The notes beneath the pieces are model-generated. The model was not told the DNA's origin and made no database searches. It worked only from the letters and a program-made list of their open reading frames with translations. This document shows, one piece after another, positions 50,239 to 58,315 of a stretch of 64,000 nt of DNA. Origin of the DNA: Methylopila turkensis (GTDB lineage: Bacteria > Pseudomonadota > Alphaproteobacteria > Rhizobiales > Methylopilaceae); the NCBI RefSeq assembly GCF_027922325.1, contig NZ_BSFL01000003.1:992001-1056000 (forward strand). Reading direction: 5' to 3'. Within the stretch, counting starts at the first letter, position 1. Each line of letters starts with the position of its first letter. Position numbers and translations under genes: made by a program.

Positions 50239-50664
50239 TCAGCCGATGCGCGTCAGCACCTGCGTCTTGCAGATCAGGCCGCCGAGCACGCAGCCCTTGA
50301 GCCGCAGCTTGCCGTCGCCGCCCTGCTCGATGCGGCCGGCGTAGGTCTCGCCGTCGTCGGGATTGTAGAAGTTGCCGGACCAGCCGCCGGCGTCCGCCTT
50401 CATGCCGGACAGCAGCGAGATGCCGATCACGCGGCGCTCGCGCAGCGCTGGGTTCGGGTTGCGCTTGTCGACCTTCGGGCGGCCTTGCTTGTCGTTCGGC
50501 TTGGCGAGGCCGGCGACGGTCGCGCACAGCGCCTCGCCGCAGGCGACGATCCGCACTTGGACTTTGCCCTTGGACAGGCTCCACAGCCCCTCGGGAACCG
50601 GCGACGCCTGCGCCGAGGCTGCGGTGACGAGGCTTGCGAACGCGAGGGCGGCTAGGCGGATCAT
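50239..50664 (-). CDS. Secreted DUF2147 protein
   Basis: 141 residues from ATG 50664, which starts a signal peptide (RLAALAFASLVTAASAQA). The DUF2147 core is visible: GLWSLSKGKVQVRIVACGEALCATVAGL, WSGNFYNPDDGETYAGRIEQ and LRLKGCVLGGLICKTQVLTR. Conserved Cys pairs suggest a disulfide-bonded periplasmic fold. The function is not established. Confidence 0.85.
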   Translation of the reverse strand: MIRLAALAFASLVTAASAQASPVPEGLWSLSKGKVQVRIVACGEALCATVAGLAKPNDKQGRPKVDKRNPNPALRERRVIGISLLSGMKADAGGWSGNFYNPDDGETYAGRIEQGGDGKLRLKGCVLGGLICKTQVLTRIG

Positions 50665-50774
50665 CGGCGAAGCGTCTCCACGGGTCGCGGCGCGGGAACG
50701 CCGCATTCGGTCTAGATGCCAACTAGGAGCGGTCCGCGGCGAAAGAAAGTCCGGGGCGGCGTGCGGAAACGCAA

Positions 50775-50799
50775 ACGCCCGGGCGCAGGGCCCGGGCGT
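50775..50799. terminator. Terminator downstream of glnII
   Basis: ACGCCCGGGC (50775-50784) and GCCCGGGCGT (50790-50799) form a 10-bp stem with a 5-base loop. On the minus strand it is followed by TTGCGTTTCC. It lies 24 bases after the glnII stop. Confidence 0.68.
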
Positions 50800-50822
50800 C
50801 GGAAAGCGCGAAGCTGGCCGGA

Positions 50823-51860
50823 TCAGGCCGCGGCGGCGGCCTTCTCGGTCGGAACTTCCGAGATGGTCTTCAGCACCTGCGAGGCGATCTGGTAGGGGTC
50901 GCCCTGCGAGTTCGGACGGCGATCCTCAAGATAGCCCTTGTAGTCGTTCTTGATGAACGAGTGCGGCACGCGGATCGACGCGCCGCGGTCCGCGACGCCG
51001 TAGGAGAACTTGTTCCACGGGGCCGTCTCATGCTTGCCGGTCAGGCGCATGTGGTTGTCCGGGCCGTAGACCGCGATGTGGGCGTCGAGGTTCTTGTCGA
51101 ACTGCGCCATCAGCGCCTCGAAATACTCCTTACCGCCGACCGTGCGCATGTACTCGGTCGAGAAGTTGCAGTGCATGCCCGAGCCGTTCCAGTCCGTGTC
51201 GCCGAGCGGCTTGCAGTGGAACTCGATGTCCACGCCGTACTTCTCGGTCAGGCGGAGCAGCAGGTAGCGGGCCATCCACACTTCGTCGGCGGCCTTCTTG
51301 GAGCCCTTGCCGAAGATCTGGAACTCCCACTGGCCCTTCGCGACTTCGGCGTTGATGCCCTCGTGGTTGATGCCGGCCGCGAGGCAGAGGTCGAGATGCT
51401 CCTCGACGATCTCGCGGGCGACGTCGCCGACGTTCGAATAGCCGACGCCGGTGTAGTACGGGCCCTGCGGAGCCGGGTAGCCATGCTCCGGGAAGCCGAG
51501 AGGACGGCCGTCCTTGTAGAAGAAGTATTCCTGCTCGAAGCCGAACCAGGCGCCCTCGTCGTCGAGGATGGTCGCGCGGGCGTTCGTGGAGTGCGGGGTG
51601 ACGCCGTCCGGCATCATCACTTCGCACATCACAAGCGCGCCGTTGGTGCGGGCCGGGTCCGGATAGACGGCGACGGGCTTCAGCACGCAGTCCGAGCTGC
51701 GGCCTTCGGCCTGCATCGTCGAGGAGCCGTCGAAGCCCCAGAGCGGCAGCTGCTCGAGCGTCGGGAACGACTCGAATTCCTTGATCTGGGTCTTGCCGCG
51801 GAGATTCGGCACCGGCGTGTAGCCATCGAGCCAGATGTATTCGAGCTTGTACTTCGTCAT
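50823..51860 (-). CDS. glnII: Type II (eukaryote-like) glutamine synthetase
   Basis: 345 residues from ATG 51860 (MTKYKLEYIWLDGYTPVPNLRGKT). GSII signatures include LPLWGFDGSSTMQAEGRSSD, FGFEQEYFFYKDGRPLGFPE, GINAEVAKGQWEFQIFG and MRLTGKHETAPWNKFSYGVADRG. It condenses ammonia and glutamate and is not controlled by GlnE adenylylation. A sigma-54 promoter lies about 100 bases upstream and gstI is divergent. The frame open upstream of this ATG is leader sequence. Confidence 0.96.
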   Translation of the reverse strand: MTKYKLEYIWLDGYTPVPNLRGKTQIKEFESFPTLEQLPLWGFDGSSTMQAEGRSSDCVLKPVAVYPDPARTNGALVMCEVMMPDGVTPHSTNARATILDDEGAWFGFEQEYFFYKDGRPLGFPEHGYPAPQGPYYTGVGYSNVGDVAREIVEEHLDLCLAAGINHEGINAEVAKGQWEFQIFGKGSKKAADEVWMARYLLLRLTEKYGVDIEFHCKPLGDTDWNGSGMHCNFSTEYMRTVGGKEYFEALMAQFDKNLDAHIAVYGPDNHMRLTGKHETAPWNKFSYGVADRGASIRVPHSFIKNDYKGYLEDRRPNSQGDPYQIASQVLKTISEVPTEKAAAAA

Positions 51861-52310
51861 CGCGTCTCTCTCAGCGTGGATCCGAGCTGCGGGAAAAATC
51901 CGGTCGGCGGCGCCTGACGCCGGATCAGCTCCGCGCGCAACCGCCAGCCTGCCAAAAGCATGTCTCGTGCCAGATGGCGCTGTACGCGAAACCGCCCGCG
52001 TCAGGCTTCCTGATCCGTTCGCCAAACAGACGTCAATCCGAGGCGTTGCGAGGCTCAGCGACTGTGAAAACTGCGGGACGAGACAACTACCGCGACGCCC
52101 TGCTGCGCAGCGCGAGCCTCGCAAGCACAGCGCTGAGCCGACGCCGCATACCCGCCTGCGCGAAACGCCAGCGACTTGGCGCGCAAATCGGCGCCAAGGG
52201 CGATGCTGATATTCTGAGCGATTTGTGCTTTTTTACTAGGCAGATCGCTTAAAAAGAGCGCACCGTCTGCTACATTGAAGCGTCAAGGCTTCATTGAAAG
52301 GAGCAGACCT
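51861..52310. other. 450-base divergent control region of glnII and gstI
   Basis: No gene. It holds the glnII sigma-54 promoter (51958-51972) and a glnII leader of about 85 bases. Near gstI there is an AT-rich patch (52210-52260) with runs of T and A. I did not find a clear NtrC palindrome by eye. Confidence 0.6.
51958..51972 (-). promoter_or_regulatory. Sigma-54 (RpoN) promoter of glnII
   Basis: The minus strand reads TGGCACGAGACATGC. The -24 GG and the -12 GC are exactly 10 bases apart, with one mismatch to TGGCACG-N4-TTGC. This places transcription start about 85 bases before the glnII ATG and implies NtrC activation under nitrogen limitation. Confidence 0.75.
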
Positions 52311-52502
52311 ATGCAGACAGTCCAAACTACGGGATCGGCGACGATCCTGGCCTTCCCCGCCCGGGGGCGCTTTGCGTCCTCCAATCCCCGAAACGGCGCG
52401 CTTGCCGCGGCGCTTGCTACCGCATCCCTGCCGGTGGTCGACTCCGGCGCCTGGTACCACGCCGAAGCGGTGTCCAGCACGCAGCCGGCGCGCACCCGGT
52501 GA
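52311..52502 (+). CDS. gstI: GstI-type inhibitor of glutamine synthetase II translation (DUF2735)
   Basis: 63 residues, exactly the length of Rhizobium leguminosarum GstI. It contains GSATILAFPARGRFA near the start and DSGAWYHAEAV near the end, as in DUF2735. A strong AAAGGAG site precedes ATG 52311. As in Rhizobium, it is divergent from glnII. GstI there lowers GSII synthesis at the translational level. The match rests on position, length and motifs. Confidence 0.8.
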   Translation: MQTVQTTGSATILAFPARGRFASSNPRNGALAAALATASLPVVDSGAWYHAEAVSSTQPARTR

Positions 52503-52784
52503 TATCGGACGACACGGCCAGCGTAAGTCTTCCGATCCCGCGTGACCTGCGGACGAGGGACAGCGCGCTCGATTGAGCCGCGCCCTCGTCCGAGTTTCCT
52601 GCGCTATCTCACGATTTTGAGCGGTCCGCTCGACCGCAGCGTATTTGGGCAAGAGCCAGAGCCGCGCCGCAGCGCGCAGAGCCGCCCACTCCTCTTCCCC
52701 ACCCTCATCTCCATCCGACCGCGTCCTTGCCAGGCGCGGCGCGCCTCCGCATGGTCTGTGGCCCTCACCGACCACGGACGCTCC

Positions 52785-53561
52785 ATGGCCCGCCCGATCG
52801 CCGCCCGGCGCCTGCACGAAATCCTGGAGAGCGTGGAAGCCGCCGGCAGCGCCAGCGTCGAGGAGCTCGCCGCGCGCTTCGGCGTGTCGCGCGAGACCAT
52901 CCGACGCGACCTGAAGGCGCTCGCGGCGCAGGGCAGGCTCGACGTCGCCCATGGCGGCGCGCTGAAGCGCGGCGTGGGTGATCCGCCCTTCGCCGAACGC
53001 GCCCGCGAGAACGCCGAGGGCAAGGCCGCGATCGGCCGCGCCGCCGCCGCCATTGTGGAGGACGGCATGGTGGTCCTGCTCGATTCCGGCGCCACCACTC
53101 ACGCCATCGCCGCGGCGCTCGCCGCCCGTCCGCCGAAGGGCGTCACCGTGTGCGCGACCTCTCTCGCCGACGCGCTGACGCTGGTGCGGGCGGGCGTGAA
53201 GGTCACTATGCTCGGCGGCGAGGTCGACCCGGACGACGAGGCGACGGTCGGCCTCGACGTGCTCGCCATGCTGCCGCGCTACCGGCTCGACCTCGCCTTC
53301 GTCGGCGTCGGCGGCGTCACGCCGGAGGGCGACGTCACCGTGTTCTCCCGTGTCGCCGCCGAGACGCGGGCCGTGATGCTCGATGCGGCGCGGGCGGGCT
53401 ATCTCGTCGCCGACCACGCCAAGTTCGGCCGCGCCGGCCCCGCCCGCATTCCCTGGACGCGCCCGCCCGCGGCGCTGCTCGTCGACGTCGCGCCGCCGCC
53501 GAAGCTGAAGGCCGCGCTTAGAGCCAAAGGCGTCGCCTGCCTCGTCGCCGACGGTTCATAA
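52785..53561 (+). CDS. DeoR/GlpR-family transcriptional regulator
   Basis: 258 residues from ATG 52785. The N-terminal helix-turn-helix is HEILESVEAAGSASVEELAARFGVSRETIRRDLKAL. The C-terminal sugar-phosphate-isomerase-like sensor has LLDSGATTHAIAAAL and MLGGEVDPDDEATVG. It lies 75 bases upstream of the flavoprotein gene on the same strand and probably regulates it. The effector is unknown. The open frame upstream of this start is not family-like. Confidence 0.88.
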   Translation: MARPIAARRLHEILESVEAAGSASVEELAARFGVSRETIRRDLKALAAQGRLDVAHGGALKRGVGDPPFAERARENAEGKAAIGRAAAAIVEDGMVVLLDSGATTHAIAAALAARPPKGVTVCATSLADALTLVRAGVKVTMLGGEVDPDDEATVGLDVLAMLPRYRLDLAFVGVGGVTPEGDVTVFSRVAAETRAVMLDAARAGYLVADHAKFGRAGPARIPWTRPPAALLVDVAPPPKLKAALRAKGVACLVADGS

Positions 53562-53636
53562 TGTGATATTTTGTGGTTTTTTGCTTGATCGCGAGACTGG
53601 CCGCCGCTAGCGTCCTCCCCACGCTGGAGGTTCCCC

Positions 53637-56111
53637 ATGTCGCTCGCGCCGTTTCCGACCCAGGCTGAAATCGTCGTCATCGGCGGCGGCATCGTGGGCT
53701 GCTCGCTCGCCTACCACCTGACGCAGCTCGGGCATCGCGACGTCGTGGTGCTGGAGCAGGGGCGGCTCTCGAGCGGCACGACCTGGCATGCGGCGGGCCT
53801 CGTGAGCCAGCTGCGCTCGCAGGCCAGCATGACCCGGCTGATCCGCTACTCCACCGAGCTCTACGCACGGCTGGAGGCCGAGACAGGGCTCGGCACGGGC
53901 TGGAAGCAATGCGGATCGGTGTCGGTCGCGCGCACGGCCGACCGGATGACCCAGCTCCGCCGCACAATCGCCTCGGCGCGCGCGCAGGGCGTCGAGATCC
54001 ACGAACTCTCGCCCGCCGAGGCCGGCGAGAAATGGCCCGTCATGCGCACCGACGATCTCGTCGGCGGCGTCTGGCTGCCGGGCGACGGCAAGGCCAACCC
54101 GACGGACCTGACGCAGGCGCTGGCGCGCGGCGCGCGCGCCGGCGGCGCCCGAATCTTCGAGAAGACGCGAGTGACCGGCCTCACCATCGCGGATGGCCGC
54201 ATCCGCGGCGTCGCGACCAGCCAGGGTGAGATCGCCTGCGAAACGGTCGCGATCTGCGCCGGACAGTGGTCGCGCCAGTTCGGGAAGATGTGCGGCGTCT
54301 CGATCCCGCTGCACTCAGCCGAACACTTCTACCTCGTCACCGAGCGCATCGACGGCGTGCATCCGGACCTGCCGGTGATGCGCGACCCCGACGGCTTCAT
54401 CTACTTCAAGGAGGAGGTGGGCGGCCTGGTGATGGGCGGCTTCGAGCCGGACGCTAAGCCCTGGGGCATGGGCGGGATCCCGGACGACTTCGAGTTCCAG
54501 TTGCTGCCGGACGACCATGAGCAATTCGAGATCCTGATGGAGAACGCGCTTCAGCGCGTGCCGGCGCTCGAGACCGCGGCGATCCGCACCACCGTGAACG
54601 GCCCCGAAAGCTTCACGCCGGACAACAACTTCCTGCTGGGCGAGACGCCGGAGGTCCGGGGCCTGTTCGTCGGCGCCGGCTTCAACTCCGCCGGCATCGC
54701 TTCCGCCGGCGGAGCGGGGCGCGCGCTCGCGGAATGGATCGTGGCGGGCGAGCCCACGCAGGACCTCTGGCCCGTCGACATCCGCCGCTTCGCCGCCTTC
54801 AACGCCAACCCGGCCTGGCTGAAGAGCCGCGTGAAGGAGACGCTCGGCCTGCACTACGCCATGCCCTGGCCGAACCGCGAGCTTGCGAGCGCTCGACCGT
54901 TCCGCGTCTCGCCGGTCTACGACCGGCTGAAGGCCAGGGGCGCGGTGTTCGGCTCCAAGATGGGTTGGGAGCGCGCCAATTACTTCGCCACCGGCGACCA
55001 CGACCGCGAACTGGCTTACGGCTTCGGCCGGCCGAGCTGGCTGGACGCCTGCGCCGCCGAGCAGCGCGCCGCGCGCGAGGCCGTGGCGCTGTTCGACCTC
55101 ACGTCCTTCGCCAAGCTCCGGCTGGAAGGACCTGACGCCGCGACCGTTTTGCAGCGGCTCTGCGCCGCCGACGTCGATCTCGCCATAGGTGACAGCGCCT
55201 ATACGCCGATGCTGAACCGCCGCGCTGGGATCGAGGCGGAAGTCACCGTCGCACGGCTTGCGGCCGAGACGTTCCTGATTATCGCGGGCTCCGGACAGGC
55301 GACGCGCGACGCCGACTGGATTCGCCGTCATCTGAACGGCGCGCGGGCGACGCTGACGGACGTGACCTCGGCCTACGCCGTGCTCGGCCTGATGGGCCCG
55401 CGCTCCCGCGACCTGCTGGCGAGCCTGACCGACACCGCCCTTGACGAGGCGGCGTTTCCGCCGAACGCCGTGCGCGAGATCGCGGTGGGCTTCGCGACCG
55501 CGCTCGCCGCCCGCCGATCCTACGCCGGCGAGCTCGGCTACGAGCTCTATGTCGCGACTGAGTTCGCGGCCGGCGTCTACGACGCGCTGATCACCGCGGG
55601 CTTAGCCTTCGGCCTGCGCGACGCCGGCTACTACGCGCTCGACGCGCTGCGCATCGAGAAGGGGTTCCGTGCGTGGAGCCGCGAGACGTCGCCGGACCTC
55701 ACGCCCGACGCCTGCGACCTCGGTTGCGTGATCGACCTCGCCAAGCGCGACTTCATCGGCCGCGACGCGGCGCTCGCCGCCCGTGCAGGGCCCGCGCCGA
55801 CGAGGCGCCTCGTCTCGCTGCTCGGCCCGGAGCCGGGCGCGCAGATGGCCTGGGGGGGCGAGCTCCTGCTGGCGGGCGACATCGCCGTCGGCGAGGTCAC
55901 CTCCGCGGCCTATGGCGCGACGCTCGGCGGCGTGGTCGCGCTCGCCTGGATCGACGCGGTCCGCGCGCGGGACCAGAGCGCGCTCGACGCCCTCGACCTC
56001 ACGATCAACGCCGGCGGGGAAAGGCTGCCGGTAAGGGCGAGCCTGACGCCGTTCCTGGGTCCGCACGGCGTCGAGACCTCCACGCCCGAAGCTCTCAGGA
56101 GAGCCGGATGA
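53637..56111 (+). CDS. Dimethylglycine/sarcosine-dehydrogenase-like FAD-GcvT flavoprotein
   Basis: 824 residues. The FAD site is IVVIGGGIVGCSLAYHLTQLG (about 12-32), and SSGTTWHAAGLVSQLR contains the His that carries covalent FAD in this family. A middle FAO_M linker is followed by the C-terminal GcvT tetrahydrofolate-binding domain (about 430-820, with MLNRRAGIEAEVTVARL and VLGLMGPRSRDLLASL). It N-demethylates methylated amino acids and passes formaldehyde to folate. GGAGG precedes the ATG. The nearby AEP genes make N-methyl-AEP a possible substrate; this is inferred. Confidence 0.85.
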   Translation: MSLAPFPTQAEIVVIGGGIVGCSLAYHLTQLGHRDVVVLEQGRLSSGTTWHAAGLVSQLRSQASMTRLIRYSTELYARLEAETGLGTGWKQCGSVSVARTADRMTQLRRTIASARAQGVEIHELSPAEAGEKWPVMRTDDLVGGVWLPGDGKANPTDLTQALARGARAGGARIFEKTRVTGLTIADGRIRGVATSQGEIACETVAICAGQWSRQFGKMCGVSIPLHSAEHFYLVTERIDGVHPDLPVMRDPDGFIYFKEEVGGLVMGGFEPDAKPWGMGGIPDDFEFQLLPDDHEQFEILMENALQRVPALETAAIRTTVNGPESFTPDNNFLLGETPEVRGLFVGAGFNSAGIASAGGAGRALAEWIVAGEPTQDLWPVDIRRFAAFNANPAWLKSRVKETLGLHYAMPWPNRELASARPFRVSPVYDRLKARGAVFGSKMGWERANYFATGDHDRELAYGFGRPSWLDACAAEQRAAREAVALFDLTSFAKLRLEGPDAATVLQRLCAADVDLAIGDSAYTPMLNRRAGIEAEVTVARLAAETFLIIAGSGQATRDADWIRRHLNGARATLTDVTSAYAVLGLMGPRSRDLLASLTDTALDEAAFPPNAVREIAVGFATALAARRSYAGELGYELYVATEFAAGVYDALITAGLAFGLRDAGYYALDALRIEKGFRAWSRETSPDLTPDACDLGCVIDLAKRDFIGRDAALAARAGPAPTRRLVSLLGPEPGAQMAWGGELLLAGDIAVGEVTSAAYGATLGGVVALAWIDAVRARDQSALDALDLTINAGGERLPVRASLTPFLGPHGVETSTPEALRRAG

Positions 56112-56173
56112 CGCGCCCTATCCTGGCCCCGGCCTCGAGCCGGGACCCAGACCCGCGACCTTGGCGGGATAAA

Positions 56174-56210
56174 GCTCGTCATGCCCCGGCGTGTCCGGGG
56201 CATGACGAGC
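56174..56210. repeat. 16-bp perfect hairpin, GCTCGTCATGCCCCGG type
   Basis: GCTCGTCATGCCCCGG (56174-56189) is exactly inverted at 56195-56210 with a CGTGT loop. It lies downstream of the flavoprotein gene and just before a family A repeat. It is a likely terminator and a relative of the GTCATGCCCG elements. Confidence 0.75.
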
Positions 56211-56235
56211 ATGGTGGGCCCAGACTAAGCGCGCC

Positions 56236-56324
56236 GTCATGCCCGCGCCTTCGCGCGGGTATCCACGACTTTGGGACGCGCTCGACGTCCAAGTCGTGGA
56301 TACCCGGCTTCGCCGGGCATGACG
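56236..56324. repeat. Palindromic intergenic repeat, family A, copy 1
   Basis: Outer arms GTCATGCCCG and CGGGCATGAC enclose inner arms TCCACGACTT and AAGTCGTGGA. A second copy in the same orientation is at 60732-60819. The element is non-coding and lies between the flavoprotein and the permease genes. Confidence 0.82.
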
Positions 56325-56364
56325 TGTTGTCGCGCTCCTCCTCTTTCATCGCTTCGGCCGCCTG

Positions 56365-57210
56365 ATGGAGCTCCACGTCTTCCTCGCCGTGCTTGCGGCC
56401 GCCGCCATGCACGCGGGCTGGAACGCCTGCCTGAAGCTCCGGATCGAGCCGTTTCTCGCCATGACGCTGGTGACGGCGGGGGCTGGAATCGTCGCGTTGC
56501 CGGTCCTACCGTTCCTGGGCGTCCCGAAGCTCGACGCCTGGCCTTGGCTTATCGGCTCGGTCGCGCTGCATCTCGGCTACTACGTCGCGCTCACCAAGGC
56601 CTATGAGCGCGCCGACATGAGCCAAGTCTACCCGATCGCCCGCGGCGGCGCGCCGCTGCTCACCGTCACCGCGAGCCTGCTGCTGCTGGGCGAGAGCCTG
56701 TCCCCGCTGCAGATCGCGGGCGTCGCGACGCTCGGCTGCGGCGTGATGCTGATCTCGCTCCTCGGCCGCCGGAAGGGCGCGGCGTTCGATCCCGTCGCGC
56801 TCGGCTATGCCGGGCTGACCGCGCTCACGATCTGCGGCTACACGCTGGTGGACGGGATCGGCGCCCGCATCGCCGGCGACGCCCATTCCTACTCCGCGAC
56901 GCTGTTCGTGATCGACGCTTTCCCGCTCGCGCTGTTCGCGCTGTGGCGAAGGGGACTGTCAGGCCTTGCGCCCATGCGGCCCTACCTGCTGCAGGGCCTC
57001 GCGGGCGGGGCCATGTCGCTCGGCTCCTACTGGATCGCGATTTGGGCGATGACGGTCGCCCCGATCCCACTTGTCGCCGCCGTGCGGGAGTCGAGCGTTT
57101 TGTTCGCGGCCCTGATCGCCGTGCTCGTGCTCAAGGAGCCGCTGCAGTGGAGCCGCGCCATCTCGGCCGTGCTCATCGTCGGCGCGCTGGCGCTGATGCG
57201 GGTGGGGTGA
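56365..57210 (+). CDS. EamA/DMT-family permease
   Basis: 281 residues with about ten membrane helices in two EamA halves. AAAAMHAGWNACLKL begins the first, and the conserved SQVYPIARGGAPLLTV and LLLGESLSPLQIAGVATLGCGVML close it. The second half shows GSYWIAIWAMTVAPIPLVAAVRESSVLFAALIAVLVLKEPL. These carry metabolites across the inner membrane. The substrate is unknown; a product of the flavoprotein or of AEP use is possible. Confidence 0.85.
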   Translation: MELHVFLAVLAAAAMHAGWNACLKLRIEPFLAMTLVTAGAGIVALPVLPFLGVPKLDAWPWLIGSVALHLGYYVALTKAYERADMSQVYPIARGGAPLLTVTASLLLLGESLSPLQIAGVATLGCGVMLISLLGRRKGAAFDPVALGYAGLTALTICGYTLVDGIGARIAGDAHSYSATLFVIDAFPLALFALWRRGLSGLAPMRPYLLQGLAGGAMSLGSYWIAIWAMTVAPIPLVAAVRESSVLFAALIAVLVLKEPLQWSRAISAVLIVGALALMRVG

Positions 57211-57240
57211 GCGAAGGCTCCAGAATGGACGCGCGTCGAT

Positions 57241-57323
57241 GGTCCGGCTTGACCGGACCATCCATGTCCATCGCGAAGCTCGACGCCGACGATGGGTCCT
57301 CCGGTCAAGCCGGAGGACGACGA
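57241..57323. repeat. Double-hairpin intergenic repeat, family B, copy 2
   Basis: GGTCCGGCTTGACCGGACC and TCCTCCGGTCAAGCCGGAGGA are joined by about 35 bases. It is the reverse-orientation counterpart of the element at 28451-28530. It fills the gap between the permease and LysR genes, and both transcripts run into it. Confidence 0.8.
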
Positions 57324-57336
57324 AGAGGGTGGCCCG

Positions 57337-58206
57337 TCAGGTCTCCTCCTGCACCGCCTCCATAAAACTGCGCACCAGCGGGATCCGTCGACGCTCCTCC
57401 AAACATACCGCGTATTCGGCGACGGCGAGGTCGGCGCCGGTGATCTCGACGCGGGCGAGCCCCTCCCCGTCGCGGAATTCGGCGCCGAAAATCACGCCGA
57501 TGCCGAAGCCGGTGGCGACCGCGTCGCGCACCGCCTCGCGGGTCTGGACCTCGAGCAGATGGCCGGGCCGCACCCCGGCTTCGGCGAGCCGCAGCTCGAA
57601 TACCTCGCGGGTGACGGAGCCGCGCTCGCGCAAAACCACGTCCTGGCCGACGAAGGCCTCGATCGGCACGGACGAACGGTCGGCGAAGGCGTGGTCGCCG
57701 CGAACGAAGCCGACGAGGCGGTCCGCGCTCAGCCGCACGCTGCGGATGCGGGGGTCGGAGGTCTGCTTGGCCGTCACCGCCACGTCGGCGGCGTAGTCGA
57801 GCAATTGGCCCAGCACGTCGGACGAGTTGCCGATCGAGAGCGAGAAGGTCAGCCCCGGGTGCCGGTCGCGGATGCGGCCGAGCGCCGGCATCACATGGGT
57901 CGCGCTGTCGGCCGCGATCCGGAGATGCCCGCGCGAGAGGGTGCGCACGCCCGCGAGCAACGCCTCGGCCTCGTCCTCGGCCGCGAACAGGCGGGCGGTG
58001 ATCACGAACAGGCTCTGCCCCAGCGGGGTCAGCTTCACGCTCCGCCCCACACGGTCGAACAGGCGCACGCCATAGGCCTCCTCCAGCGCGCGCACCTGGG
58101 CGGATAGGGTCGGCTGGCTGACATTTCGGGCGCGGGCCGCCTTGGTGAAGCTCTCGGCCTGGGCGACGGCGTGGAAGGCGGCGAGCCCCGAGGAACTTAT
58201 CGCCAT
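57337..58206 (-). CDS. LysR-family regulator of the AEP operon
   Basis: 289 residues from ATG 58206. The winged helix is FHAVAQAESFTKAARARNVSQPTLSAQVRALEEAYGVRLFDRVGRSV. A periplasmic-binding-like effector domain follows (LRIAADSATHVMPALGRIRDRHPGLTFSL). It is divergent from phnW across 109 bases that contain a 17-base palindrome. Probable activator of phnW-phnA-phnY with AEP or a derivative as inducer. The frame open upstream is not part of the gene. Confidence 0.9.
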   Translation of the reverse strand: MAISSSGLAAFHAVAQAESFTKAARARNVSQPTLSAQVRALEEAYGVRLFDRVGRSVKLTPLGQSLFVITARLFAAEDEAEALLAGVRTLSRGHLRIAADSATHVMPALGRIRDRHPGLTFSLSIGNSSDVLGQLLDYAADVAVTAKQTSDPRIRSVRLSADRLVGFVRGDHAFADRSSVPIEAFVGQDVVLRERGSVTREVFELRLAEAGVRPGHLLEVQTREAVRDAVATGFGIGVIFGAEFRDGEGLARVEITGADLAVAEYAVCLEERRRIPLVRSFMEAVQEET

Positions 58207-58210
58207 GTCG

Positions 58211-58227
58211 CATAGATCCTGTCTATG
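58211..58227. promoter_or_regulatory. LysR-type operator CATAGA-N5-TCTATG
   Basis: A 17-base palindrome, CATAGATCCTGTCTATG, with 6-bp arms lies between the divergent lysR and phnW starts. It begins 5 bases before the lysR ATG, so binding there would repress lysR and could activate phnW. Confidence 0.6.
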
Positions 58228-58315
58228 GATTGGATGCAAACTCCATATTGGACCTATTCGATCCGGAGCGGCTAGCCTCCCTCTCGTCATCAACGACCGA
58301 GTGGACGAGACGCTT

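Noticed and set aside
57239..57336. A small protein beginning MVRLDRTIHV
   Set aside because: It is the translation of the family B repeat and not a gene.
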